Assembly (NCBI GenBank): GCA_947483555.1
Contig: CANKMW010000004.1
Span: forward strand, 99,290-163,289
DNA from: Myxococcales bacterium
Lineage (GTDB): Bacteria > Myxococcota_A > Polyangia > Haliangiales > Haliangiaceae
Direction of reading: 5' to 3'
Length of the DNA: 64,000 nt
Made by a program: the position numbers and the translations under genes. Below are positions 25,020 through 33,108 of the stretch, one piece after another. The notes beneath the pieces are model-generated. The model did no database searches, was not told where the DNA came from, and was given only the letters and a program-made list of their open reading frames with translations. Each line of letters starts with the position of its first letter. Position 1 is the stretch's first letter.

Positions 25020-25780
25020 CCGCGGCGTTGCTCCCCGCCGGCGGCGCCGCCGCAGCGCCCGCCGCCGAGCCGCCGGCGCGCCAGGCGGCCAGGCAACTCG
25101 AGGCGTTCTTCCTGCGCCAGTTCCTGGCCGAGGCCCGCCCCGAATCGAGCTTCCTGGGCGGCGGCTTCGCCGGCGACACGTTCCGCGACATGCTCGATGG
25201 CGCGCTCGCCGATTCGATGGCGACGGCCGGGGGCCTCGGCCTGACCGGCACCTTCGAGACCTCGCTCGGGGGCGAGCCCGCGGCAGCGCCCGCCGCGCGG
25301 GGTCACGGGCGGTTCGACGGCCTGGCCGCGCCCCTCGCTCCCGACGAGCTACGCGGCGAGACCGACTCCCCAGGCCGAATGGTCCGTCCAGTGGCCGGAC
25401 GATACAGCTCGCGCTTTGGCGTGCGCCTCGATCCGATCCACCAGACCCAGACGGCGCACCACGGCCTCGACATCGCCGCCCGCGAGGGCACACCCGTGGT
25501 CGCGGCCCTCGCCGGGACGGTCGAACGAGCAAGCGCGGCGGGCACCTACGGCAACCTCGTGGTGCTGCGCCACGCTGACGGCAGCGAGACACGATACGCC
25601 CACCTGAGTGCCATCGGCGTCCAGCGCGGCGACCACGTCGCCGCCGGAGCGCCGATCGGCGCCGTCGGCAGCACCGGGCGCTCGACCGGACCACACCTCC
25701 ACTTCGAAGTCCGCCGCGACGGTCGACCCATTGATCCGTGGCCGCTGATCGAGGAAAAAGAATCTGCCGAGTCGCCCTGA
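25016..25780 (+). CDS. flgJ: Rod-binding protein FlgJ fused to M23 peptidase
   Basis: The 254-residue product has two domains. Residues about 20-85 are the FlgJ rod-binding part (ARQLEAFFLRQFLAEARPES, FRDMLDGALADSMAT). Residues about 120-250 are an M23/LytM endopeptidase (HHGLDIAAREGTPVVAALAG, TRYAHLSAIGVQRGDHV, GRSTGPHLHFEVR) with both zinc-binding motifs intact. Enterobacterial FlgJ carries a glucosaminidase instead, so the rod here would pass the wall by cutting peptide cross-links. No signal peptide is visible. Export through the flagellar apparatus is likely. Confidence 0.9.
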   Translation: MTAALLPAGGAAAAPAAEPPARQAARQLEAFFLRQFLAEARPESSFLGGGFAGDTFRDMLDGALADSMATAGGLGLTGTFETSLGGEPAAAPAARGHGRFDGLAAPLAPDELRGETDSPGRMVRPVAGRYSSRFGVRLDPIHQTQTAHHGLDIAAREGTPVVAALAGTVERASAAGTYGNLVVLRHADGSETRYAHLSAIGVQRGDHVAAGAPIGAVGSTGRSTGPHLHFEVRRDGRPIDPWPLIEEKESAESP

Positions 25781-25804
25781 ACAGCTTCAGGTCTTGGCCG
25801 AACC
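25778..25804 (+). promoter_or_regulatory. Possible sigma-28 promoter for flgM operon
   Basis: TGAA, then 15 bp, then GCCGAACC resembles the sigma-28 consensus TAAA-N15-GCCGATAA in spacing and in the GCCGA core. It overlaps the flgJ stop and would start transcription close to the flgM ribosome site (CGGAGG). The match is partial, and I found no comparable match before fliC. Confidence 0.3.
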
Positions 25805-25821
25805 ATTGTCTCGGAGGCACC

Positions 25822-26097
25822 ATGCGCATCGACCCCACCATCCTCGTCTCGATCAGTGACCTGCGCGAGCGCACCCATGCGCCCGCCGGTCACCCGACCT
25901 CGCCGCCGCCGGCCGCCGTGGTGGCGCTCGGCGAGGCCGCCAGCAGCGTCCCGAGCACGCGGGTCGGTGAAGCAGCCATCACGGCGAAGATCGCGCAGAT
26001 CCGCGAGGAGCTCGCCGCCGGCAGCTACGTCGTCGATCTCGACCAGCTGTCAGAGCGCATCCTGGACGATGACGTCGAACGCGGGAGCCTGGGATGA
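25822..26097 (+). CDS. flgM: Anti-sigma-28 factor FlgM
   Basis: The 91-residue product has a disordered N-terminal half. The C-terminal FlgM motif is EAAITAKIAQIREELAAGSY then VVDLDQLSERIL. FlgM holds FliA inactive until it is secreted after hook completion. The start has CGGAGG upstream. It is followed directly by flgN and flgK, a common late-gene order. A second FlgM-like gene lies at 49216-49428. Confidence 0.85.
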   Translation: MRIDPTILVSISDLRERTHAPAGHPTSPPPAAVVALGEAASSVPSTRVGEAAITAKIAQIREELAAGSYVVDLDQLSERILDDDVERGSLG

Positions 26098-26468
26098 GCA
26101 CCGCGACGGCCTCCACGTCGCCGCCCTCCTCCCTGGCCGATGTCCTCGAGCGGCTGCGGGCGGTGATGGCCGAAGAACGCCGGGCGATCTCGAGCCTCGA
26201 TCTGACCGCGCTCGAAGCGATCACGACCCGCAAACGCTCCCTGTCCGACGATCTCGCCGCGACCCGATCCGGCGACGGCGAGCGACCGTCGCCGGCGCTC
26301 CGGCGCCTCATCGCGCGCGTCCGCGTCGAGCTGGGCGCGAACGCGGCGCTGATCGCGGCGGCGTCCGACGCCATCGCCGCAGCGCTCGGCGTGGAGCGCG
26401 ACGATCGCTACGATCGCGCCGCTCGCTGCCATTCCGCCTCGCGCCCCCTGCGCGTGATCGCGCTCTGA
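26094..26468 (+). CDS. flgN: FlgN-type chaperone for hook-filament junction proteins
   Basis: The 124-residue product is all helical: LADVLERLRAVMAEERRAIS, then LTALEAITTRKRSLSDDL. This pattern and its position between flgM and flgK indicate FlgN, the export chaperone of FlgK and FlgL. The family is weakly conserved, so context carries most of the weight. The ATG overlaps the flgM stop. Confidence 0.78.
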   Translation: MSTATASTSPPSSLADVLERLRAVMAEERRAISSLDLTALEAITTRKRSLSDDLAATRSGDGERPSPALRRLIARVRVELGANAALIAAASDAIAAALGVERDDRYDRAARCHSASRPLRVIAL

Positions 26469-26470
26469 TC

Positions 26471-27838
26471 ATGAGCGACCTGCTGTCGCTGCTGCACCTC
26501 GGCTCCGCCGGCCTGGCGGCGCAGCACGGGGGTGCGAGCGTGGCCGCCAACAACGCCGCCAACGTGAACACCGCCGGCTACTCGCGCCAGCGCGTCGACC
26601 TGCGCAGCGAGCGCGCCGCCCCCGACGTGGGTGGGGTCCGCAGCCGGTCGCCGACTCGCCACGCCGACGAGCTGCTCGCCCGCCGCGAGCGGGGCGCGCA
26701 CGCGGCGCTCGGCTACTCGCGGGCGCTCGATCCGGCGCTCGCCGATCTCGAGGCCCGCCTCGTCCAGTCCGCGCCGGCCCTCGAAGATCAGCTTTCCCGG
26801 TTGTGGGCGGGCCTGCAGCGGGTCGCCGCCATGCCCACCGACTCGCTGGTGCGCGATGCCGTCATCACCGCCGCCCGCGACCTCTCCGCCGGCCTCCGCC
26901 GCCGCGGCGCCGAGACCGCCGCCGCCCGCGCCGACGCCGATGCCCGCATCCGCGACGGCGGCGTTGCCGCCACCGCGTTGACCAAGGAGCTCGCCACGCT
27001 CAACACGGCGATCCGCACCTCCAGCGATCCGGTGCTCCGCGATCGCCGCGACCTCGCCGCCGGCAAGCTCGCCGAGCTGATCGGCGGCAGCGGCCGCATC
27101 GATCCCGATGGTCAGCTCCGCTGGGTGCTCCCCGACGGCGCGGTGCTGGTCGACGGCGACCGCGCCGCCGCCGTGGCAACCGCGCCCGATCCGACCACCG
27201 GATTTCGCAGGGTCGAGATCGTCGACGGCGCCAGCCGGCGCGACGTCACCGCCACCTTGACCACCGGCAGCCTGGCCGCTGACCTCACGTTCCGCGACGT
27301 CGAGGGTGCCGCCGCCGCGCGAGGTCTCGATCAGTTCGCGTACGACCTGGCCTCGAGCTTCAACGCCATTCACGCCGCCAACGCCGGCCTCGACGGCGTC
27401 ATCGGCCGCAACCTGTTCTCGCCGGCCGTCGCCGTCACCGGGGCCGCCACCACGATCGACGTCGACCCGGCGGTCGCCGCCGACTCGCGCCGGCTGGCCG
27501 CCGGCGTGCCCGGCAGCGGCGCCGGCAACAACCAGGGCGCGCTCGCGCTGATCGCGCTCCGCGACCAGGCGGTCGCCGGCGGCGGCACGCAGACGTTGAG
27601 CGATGCCGCCATCACGGTGGTTGGCGACGTCGGGGTCCGCGCCGCGGAAGCCAGCGGCGCCGCCGAACGCGACGCGGCGGTGAGCGACCATCTCGCGGGG
27701 CTGCGCGACTCGCTGGCTGGCGTCGACCTCGACGAGGAGCTGGCCAAGCTGGTCCAGTTCCAGCACGCGTCCGAGGCGATGACACGGTTCCTGAGTACGA
27801 TCGACGGCATGCTCGGCGATCTCCTCGCCCGGCTGTGA
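26471..27838 (+). CDS. flgK: Hook-filament junction protein 1 FlgK
   Basis: The 455-residue product has an N-terminus (LLHLGSAGLAAQHGGASVAA, NNAANVNTAGYSRQRVDLR) that is the FlgK form of the hook family. It has a large helical central region and a C-terminal helix (LDEELAKLVQFQHASEAMTR). FlgK joins hook and filament. The ATG at 26471 is two bases after the flgN stop. Confidence 0.94.
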   Translation: MSDLLSLLHLGSAGLAAQHGGASVAANNAANVNTAGYSRQRVDLRSERAAPDVGGVRSRSPTRHADELLARRERGAHAALGYSRALDPALADLEARLVQSAPALEDQLSRLWAGLQRVAAMPTDSLVRDAVITAARDLSAGLRRRGAETAAARADADARIRDGGVAATALTKELATLNTAIRTSSDPVLRDRRDLAAGKLAELIGGSGRIDPDGQLRWVLPDGAVLVDGDRAAAVATAPDPTTGFRRVEIVDGASRRDVTATLTTGSLAADLTFRDVEGAAAARGLDQFAYDLASSFNAIHAANAGLDGVIGRNLFSPAVAVTGAATTIDVDPAVAADSRRLAAGVPGSGAGNNQGALALIALRDQAVAGGGTQTLSDAAITVVGDVGVRAAEASGAAERDAAVSDHLAGLRDSLAGVDLDEELAKLVQFQHASEAMTRFLSTIDGMLGDLLARL

Positions 27839-27853
27839 CGTCACGGAGGCGCC

Positions 27854-28729
27854 ATGCGCATCACGGGTTCACGCATGCTCGAGCTCGCCGCCCAGGCCAC
27901 CAGCCGGGCGCAGTCCGCGGTCGCTGACCTCAGCCATCAGCTGTCGTCGGGGCACCGCGTCGAACGCCCGTCCGACGATCCGCTGGCGTGGGCGCAGGCC
28001 CGCCGCGCTGCCGTGCGACAGGCGGCGAGCGCGGGCCGCGGCGAGGCGCTGGGGCTCGGCCACGATCATCTGGTCGACACCGAGCGGGCGCTGACCACCA
28101 TCGGCGGTGTCCTGTCCGAGAGCAGGCAGCTCGCGGTCCAGGCTGCCAACGCCAGCTACAGCGCGGTCGACCGCGCCGCGCTCGCCGATCACGTCGCCGG
28201 GCTGCTCCAGGTCGCGTTGGCCGCCGCCAACAGCAAGACCACCGCGGGCGAGTACCTTCTCGGCGGCAGCCTCGGCACCGCCGAGCCCTTCGACGCCGCT
28301 GGCGTCTACCAGGGCGACGCGGCGACGCGGTCGCTCGAGATCGACGAGGGGGCGCTGAGCCCGGCCTCGCTGTCCGGCGCCAGCCTGACCGCCGCCGAGG
28401 GCGTCGACGTGCTCCCGGCGCTCGGCCGGCTCGTGACCGCCCTGGCGGCCAACGACCTCGCCGCGGTCCAGGCCGCGGTCGGCGAGCTCGGCGCTGCCCA
28501 CGCCCAGGTCACCGAGGCCCGCGGCCAGGTCGGCTCCATGCGGGCGGTCATCGACGAGGCCGATCAGCTCCGCGGCCAGCTCGAAGACACGCTGGTGGCG
28601 CGGGTTGCCGAGCTCACCGACACCGACGTGATCACCGCGGCCAGCGAGCTCGCCCGGCGCGGCGGCGCGCTCACGGCCGCCCAGGCCGTCAACGCCAAGC
28701 TGGCCCAGCTGCTTTCGCCCGGCCGCTGA
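27854..28729 (+). CDS. flgL: Hook-filament junction protein 3 FlgL
   Basis: This 291-residue flagellin-like protein starts MRITGSRMLELAAQATSRAQ and continues DLSHQLSSGHRVERPSDDPL, then LTTIGGVLSESRQLAVQAAN. The RPSDDP motif and lack of a flagellin C-terminus distinguish FlgL from FliC. It is the second junction protein. GGAGGCGCC lies before the ATG. Confidence 0.94.
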   Translation: MRITGSRMLELAAQATSRAQSAVADLSHQLSSGHRVERPSDDPLAWAQARRAAVRQAASAGRGEALGLGHDHLVDTERALTTIGGVLSESRQLAVQAANASYSAVDRAALADHVAGLLQVALAAANSKTTAGEYLLGGSLGTAEPFDAAGVYQGDAATRSLEIDEGALSPASLSGASLTAAEGVDVLPALGRLVTALAANDLAAVQAAVGELGAAHAQVTEARGQVGSMRAVIDEADQLRGQLEDTLVARVAELTDTDVITAASELARRGGALTAAQAVNAKLAQLLSPGR

Positions 28730-28813
28730 CGATCGGACCTCGAAGAATCCGGAACCGGACGAATCACTCCTGCGAGGCGCAACCAGCAACCAACCCAGCG
28801 GGAGAAACGTCAG

Positions 28814-29653
28814 ATGGCACTTTCGATCCTCACCAACGTCGCTTCGCTCAGTGCGCAGCGCAACCTGTCCACGACGCAGACGGCCCTGTCCGCGTCGATC
28901 GGTCGCCTGTCGTCCGGGATGCGCATCAACAGCGCATCCGACGACGCCGCCGGGCTCGGCATCAGCGAGAACCTGAAGGCCGACCTGCGCAGCCTGGCCC
29001 AGGCCCAGCGCAACACCAACGACGGCATCTCGATGTCGCAGGTCGCCGAAGGCTCGATGAACGAGATGGCCGGCATCGTCTCTCGCCTGCGCGAGCTCGC
29101 GGTGCAGTCGGCCAACCAGACCCTGGGCGCGACCGAGCGCGGCTACATCCAGACCGAGTTCGGCCAGCTCCGCAACGAGATCAACCGCATCTCGGCGGTG
29201 ACCGAGTTCAACGGCCAGAAGCTGATCGACGGCTCGGCCTCCACCGGCCTCACCTTCCAGGTCGGCAAGGAGGACACCGCCAACGATCGCCTGGCGATGA
29301 GCATCACCAAGCTCAACGCGTCGACCCTCGGCTCGACCCTCAAGGTCGGAACCGCGACGCTGTCGACGGTGACCGGCGCCCGCGCGGCGATCGGGGTCTT
29401 CGACAAGGCGATCGAGCAGCTGTCGGGCGCGCGCGCCAAGGTCGGCGCGGTGCAGAACCGGATGGTGATCACGGTCTCGAACCTGAGCGTGGTCCAGGAG
29501 AACCTCGCCGCCGCCAACTCGCGCATCCGCGACGTCGACGTCGCGGCCGAGAGCTCGGTGCTGACCAAGAACCAGATCCTGAGCCAGGCTGGCCTCGCCG
29601 TCCTGTCGCAGGCCAACCAGATGCCCAACTCGGCGCTGTCGCTGCTCCGCTGA
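28814..29653 (+). CDS. fliC: Flagellin FliC
   Basis: This 279-residue flagellin has only the conserved D0/D1 helices: NVASLSAQRNLSTTQTALSA, RLSSGMRINSASDDAAGLGI near the N-terminus, and RIRDVDVAAESSVLTKNQIL with ANQMPNSALSLLR at the end. The middle (residues about 140-190) is short, so surface D2/D3 domains are missing. GGGAGAAACGTCAG precedes the ATG. Adjacent pseudaminic acid and Maf genes suggest the filament is glycosylated on Ser/Thr. It is the only flagellin gene seen here. Confidence 0.96.
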   Translation: MALSILTNVASLSAQRNLSTTQTALSASIGRLSSGMRINSASDDAAGLGISENLKADLRSLAQAQRNTNDGISMSQVAEGSMNEMAGIVSRLRELAVQSANQTLGATERGYIQTEFGQLRNEINRISAVTEFNGQKLIDGSASTGLTFQVGKEDTANDRLAMSITKLNASTLGSTLKVGTATLSTVTGARAAIGVFDKAIEQLSGARAKVGAVQNRMVITVSNLSVVQENLAAANSRIRDVDVAAESSVLTKNQILSQAGLAVLSQANQMPNSALSLLR

Positions 29654-29684
29654 TGACCGCTGACGACGCCACCCTGGTGCAACC

Positions 29685-31001
29685 ATGATCACCTTCTCCG
29701 GCCTGGCCTCCGGCCTCGACTCCGCCGCCCTGATCGACCAGCTCGTGGCGGCGGAGAAGCAGCCGGCGGTCCTGCTCGGCCGCAAGGTGAGCGATCTGAA
29801 CCGCCAGGGCAGCATCGTCGACGATCTGGTAAGCAAGTTGCGCGCCTTCGGTGACCGGGCCCGCGGGCTCGACCTGGCCTCCGAGGTCCGATCGGTCAGG
29901 GCCGACCGTTCGGACACCAGCCACGTCGGGATCGCGGTGTCCGGCACCGCCTCCGCTTCCACCCACTCCCTGCGGATCTCCGCGACGGCACGGGGACAGA
30001 CCGTCACGTCACGGACCTTCGCCAGCGACAGCGCCGGCGTGCTCGGCGCCGGTTCGGTGACCATCGACACCGCCGCCGGCGACCCGGTCGCCGTGTCGTG
30101 GACCGCGACCGACTCGCTGTCGGCGATCGCGGCTCGGATCAACGACGCCAACGCCGGGGCCACCGCCGCCGTCATCTACGACGGTACCAGCTACCGGCTG
30201 GTGGCGTCGTCGCGGCAGACCGGCACCGCCGCGGCGCCGACGTTCGTCGATGCTGGCGACGGCCTCGCCTGGTCGAGCCCGGCCAACGTGACGGCCGCGG
30301 CGCGCGACGCCGCCTTCGTGATCGACGGCATCGCGGTGACCCGCGGCCAGAACGTGGTGTCCGACGTCCTCGCCGGCGTCACGCTGACCTTGACCGCGCC
30401 CCACGCCGCCGCCGATCCCGACACCACGCTCTCGATCGCCGCCGACGGCGAGGCCATGCGCGACAAGGTCAAGGGCCTGATCGACGCTTACAACGGCGTC
30501 GCCGGCGCGCTCGACGGTCAGCTCCGCTACACCGGCGTGACCAAGGGCAACGACACCCTGTTCGGCGACTCCACTCTCCGTCAACTGCAGGGCGCGCTGA
30601 GCAGGGTCGTCACCGACGAGCACGGCGGCAAGACCCTGGCCGGCCTCGGGATCAGGCTCGACACCACCGGCCGGCTCACCCTCGACCAGGCCAAGTTCGA
30701 CGCCGCCCTGACGACCGATCCGGCGGCGATCGAGTCGCTGTTCGTGGCCGGCGGGCTCGCCACCAAGATCGCGACGCTGAGCGACGGGTACGCGCGCGCC
30801 GGTGACGGCGTCCTCAGCACCAAGGGCAAGGCCATCGACGATCGCACCGCGTCCTACCAGAAGGACATCATCCGCATCGAGAGCATGGCGACCGCGACCG
30901 GCGATCGACTGCGGGCCCAGTTCACCGCGCTCGAACGAGCGATCTCGACCATGAAGATGCAGTCCAGCCAGATGCTCTCGATCCTCGGCCAGCTCCAGTA
31001 G
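29685..31001 (+). CDS. fliD: Filament cap protein FliD
   Basis: The 438-residue product starts MITFSGLASGLDSAALIDQL, the FliD N-terminal motif. The central part carries surface domains (for example ATDSLSAIAARINDANAGAT). The C-terminus has the coiled-coil IRIESMATATGDRLRAQFTA, then MKMQSSQMLSILGQLQ. FliD caps the filament and folds exported flagellin. It lies between fliC and fliS as usual. Confidence 0.94.
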   Translation: MITFSGLASGLDSAALIDQLVAAEKQPAVLLGRKVSDLNRQGSIVDDLVSKLRAFGDRARGLDLASEVRSVRADRSDTSHVGIAVSGTASASTHSLRISATARGQTVTSRTFASDSAGVLGAGSVTIDTAAGDPVAVSWTATDSLSAIAARINDANAGATAAVIYDGTSYRLVASSRQTGTAAAPTFVDAGDGLAWSSPANVTAAARDAAFVIDGIAVTRGQNVVSDVLAGVTLTLTAPHAAADPDTTLSIAADGEAMRDKVKGLIDAYNGVAGALDGQLRYTGVTKGNDTLFGDSTLRQLQGALSRVVTDEHGGKTLAGLGIRLDTTGRLTLDQAKFDAALTTDPAAIESLFVAGGLATKIATLSDGYARAGDGVLSTKGKAIDDRTASYQKDIIRIESMATATGDRLRAQFTALERAISTMKMQSSQMLSILGQLQ

Positions 31002-31017
31002 GCCGACCGGAGGCTCC

Positions 31018-31401
31018 ATGCACGCTCGCGCCGCGACCGCCTACCGACGCGTCGACCTCGATTCGGCTCCCAAGGCCGAGATCGTGGCCCGCCTGTTCGT
31101 GAGATTCCTCGCCGACGTCGCCGCCGCGCGCACGGCGATCGCGGGGCGCGACCTCCGCGGCAAGGCCGCCGCGCTCGATCACGCCGTCCGCATCGTCGTC
31201 GAGCTCCGCGCGGCACTCGATCACGGCGCCGCCCCGGCGCTGGCAGCGAACCTCGAGGGGTTGTATGCGTTCGTGCAAGATCAGCTGACGCTCGCCAACC
31301 TGCGCCTCGCGGTCGAGCCGCTCGACGCCGCCACCCGCGTCATGACGGAGCTGGGCGACGCGTTCGCGGCGATCCGGAACGCGCCGGCGGCGACGCCGTG
31401 A
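31018..31401 (+). CDS. fliS: Flagellin export chaperone FliS
   Basis: The 127-residue helical product starts with AATAYRRVDLDSAPKAEIVA (FliS Tyr-rich N-terminal pattern), followed by ARTAIAGRDLRGKAAALDHA and NLEGLYAFVQDQLTLANLR. FliS binds the flagellin C-terminus before export. GGAGGCTCC precedes the ATG. The stop overlaps the next gene (GTGA). Confidence 0.9.
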   Translation: MHARAATAYRRVDLDSAPKAEIVARLFVRFLADVAAARTAIAGRDLRGKAAALDHAVRIVVELRAALDHGAAPALAANLEGLYAFVQDQLTLANLRLAVEPLDAATRVMTELGDAFAAIRNAPAATP

Positions 31402-31700
31402 CGCCAGCCGACGAGGTGGTCGCGAAGCTCGATGCCCTCCTGGCCGCCACGCCGGCGCCGCCCGACGACCCGGAACCGGAGGCCGTGCTGTCGGCGTTCG
31501 CGGCGATCGAGCAGGCGCGCGCCGCGCTCCTGGTCGAGCTCGCGGTCCTGGCTTCAACCGCGCGCGGCGACCCTCGCGTGGCTCGAAGCCAGGCCGACCT
31601 GTCCGCCCGCGACCAGGCCTGGCTCGGCGCCCTGGCCCGCGCCCAGATCGTCGTCGATCAGCGACTGGGCGCGACTCGCCGCGTCCGGACCCAGCGCTGA
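31398..31700 (+). CDS. FliT-like small helical protein
   Basis: The product has 100 residues. Helices such as VLSAFAAIEQARAALLVELA and the position directly after fliS, with a GTGA overlap, suggest a FliT-type chaperone for FliD. There is no diagnostic motif, so the call is contextual. Two strong inverted repeats follow the stop. Confidence 0.5.
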   Translation: MTPADEVVAKLDALLAATPAPPDDPEPEAVLSAFAAIEQARAALLVELAVLASTARGDPRVARSQADLSARDQAWLGALARAQIVVDQRLGATRRVRTQR

Positions 31701-31712
31701 CCCCCCCACCGT

Positions 31713-31732
31713 CTGACGCGCGTGCGCGTCAG
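31713..31732. terminator. Hairpin after fliS/fliT-like genes
   Basis: CTGACGCGC-GT-GCGCGTCAG is a perfect 9-bp inverted repeat 12 bp after the fliT-like stop. It has no T-run, so it is not a classic intrinsic terminator. It may still end or stabilise the transcript, or be a protein site, since it contains CGTCAG half-sites. Confidence 0.45.
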
Positions 31733-31768
31733 CGCGGAGCCGGGCCCCGAAGCCATCGTTGGGCGCCA

Positions 31769-31794
31769 CACCGTCGTCAGGCGTGACGACGGTG
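31769..31794. promoter_or_regulatory. Perfect 11-bp palindrome upstream of pseC promoter
   Basis: CACCGTCGTCA-GGCG-TGACGACGGTG is a perfect inverted repeat with a 4-base centre. Its first base lies 70 bp before the TGG of the pseC sigma-54 promoter, close to the 68 bp seen for the shared element at fliM and fliQ, and it includes ACCGTC and GTCAG. It could be an activator dimer site or a terminator stem. Confidence 0.5.
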
Positions 31795-31838
31795 GTTCGC
31801 GCCCACACCGTAACCGCCCGGAATCCGGCTCGCGGGTC

Positions 31839-31854
31839 TGGCCCACGCCTGGCA
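31839..31854 (+). promoter_or_regulatory. Sigma-54 promoter of pseCBG
   Basis: TGGCCCACGCCTGGCA has GG-N10-GC spacing, with TGGCA in place of TTGCA at -12. The predicted +1 near 31865 is two bases before an in-frame ATG of pseC at 31867. Confidence 0.65.
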
Positions 31855-31866
31855 ATGGCCTCTGCC

Positions 31867-33108
31867 ATGTCGGCGCGCTCGGCCCCAGCCCTTGCCCCAC
31901 CTCGCCCCGGCCCGATGGCGACCTCGGCGTTCACGCGACCCTATGGTCGCCAGTCGATCGACGACGACGACGTGGCCGCGGTGGTCGCCGCCCTGCGCTC
32001 CGATCACCTGACCTGCGGCCCGCAGGTGCCGGCGTTCGAGGCCGAGCTGGCGACCTGGCTCGGCGCGCCGCACGTGACCGTGTGCTCGAGCGGCACCGCG
32101 GCCCTCCACCTCGCCTATGCCGCGCTCGGCCTCGGTCACGGCGACGAGCTCATCACCACCCCCATCACCTTCTCGGCGACCGCGTCGGCGGCTTACCAGG
32201 TCGGCGCGACCGTCCGCTTCGCGGACGTCGATCCCGTCACCGGCAACCTCGATCCGGCGTCGGTCGCCGCGCTGATCGGCCCGCGCACGCGCGCCATCGT
32301 CGCCGTCCACCTCGCCGGCCTCCCGGCCAACCTCGACGAACTGGCCGCGCTGGCGGCGCCCCGGGCCATCTACCTGATCGAGGACGCCTGCCACGCGCTC
32401 GGCGCCAGCTACCGGGGCCGCCTGGTCGCGAGCGGCGCCGCCGACGCCGCCGTGCTGTCGTTCCATCCGGTCAAGCACATCACGACCGGCGAGGGCGGCG
32501 CGGTCGTGCTCCGCGATCCCGAACGCCACCGCGCCGCACAGCGCCTGCGCCACCACGGCATCGAGCGCGATCCGGCGCGCTGGTCGCGCTCTTCGCCGGG
32601 CCCCTGGTACCACGAGGTCGTCGAGCAGGGCTTCAACTACCGGCTCTCCGATCTAGCGTGCGCGCTCGGTCGGGCCCAGCTGGCGCGCCTCGACGGCTTC
32701 CTGGTCCGCCGCCGGGCCCTGGCCGACGCCTATCGCACGGCGCTGGTCGCCCGCTTCGGCGGCGGCGCCAACGCGCCGGTGCGGGCGCCCGCCGTGCTCC
32801 CCGACCGCGACAGCGCCCACCACCTGTTTCCGGTCGCGATCGACTTCGCCGGACTCGCCGTCGATCGGGGAGCGCTGATGACGTCGCTTGCCGCGCGCGG
32901 CGTCGGCACCCAGGTCCACTACATCCCGCTCCCCCACCACCCGTTCCATCGCCAGCGGGCCGGCGCTGACGCGGCGCGGCTGCGCCCCGGCGCCGACGCC
33001 TACTACGCCCGCACGCTCAGCCTGCCCATGTACCCCGGGCTCGACGACCGCGACGCCGCTGCGGTGATCGACGCCCTGGCCGACTGCCTCCTGGAGCTCA
33101 GCCAATGA
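31867..33108 (+). CDS. pseC: UDP-4-amino-4,6-dideoxy-N-acetyl-beta-L-altrosamine transaminase PseC
   Basis: This 413-residue PLP aminotransferase (DegT/DnrJ/EryC1 family) performs step 2 of pseudaminic acid synthesis. Motifs are VTVCSSGTAALHLAYAALGL, TPITFSATASAAYQVGATVR, LIEDACHALGASYRG and the PLP-lysine loop SFHPVKHITTGEGGAVVL. The PseC-type C-terminus reads HYIPLPHHPFHR. The start is set at the ATG of 31867 because the sigma-54 promoter predicts transcription from about 31865. The ATG at 31915 directly before the conserved region is an alternative. It overlaps pseB by 4 bp. Confidence 0.92.
   Translation: MSARSAPALAPPRPGPMATSAFTRPYGRQSIDDDDVAAVVAALRSDHLTCGPQVPAFEAELATWLGAPHVTVCSSGTAALHLAYAALGLGHGDELITTPITFSATASAAYQVGATVRFADVDPVTGNLDPASVAALIGPRTRAIVAVHLAGLPANLDELAALAAPRAIYLIEDACHALGASYRGRLVASGAADAAVLSFHPVKHITTGEGGAVVLRDPERHRAAQRLRHHGIERDPARWSRSSPGPWYHEVVEQGFNYRLSDLACALGRAQLARLDGFLVRRRALADAYRTALVARFGGGANAPVRAPAVLPDRDSAHHLFPVAIDFAGLAVDRGALMTSLAARGVGTQVHYIPLPHHPFHRQRAGADAARLRPGADAYYARTLSLPMYPGLDDRDAAAVIDALADCLLELSQ

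Noticed and set aside
28735..28813. Sigma-28 or sigma-54 promoter before fliC
   Set aside because: No GCCGATAA-like -10 with a TAAA at 15 bp and no GG-N10-GC element could be found, so none is claimed.
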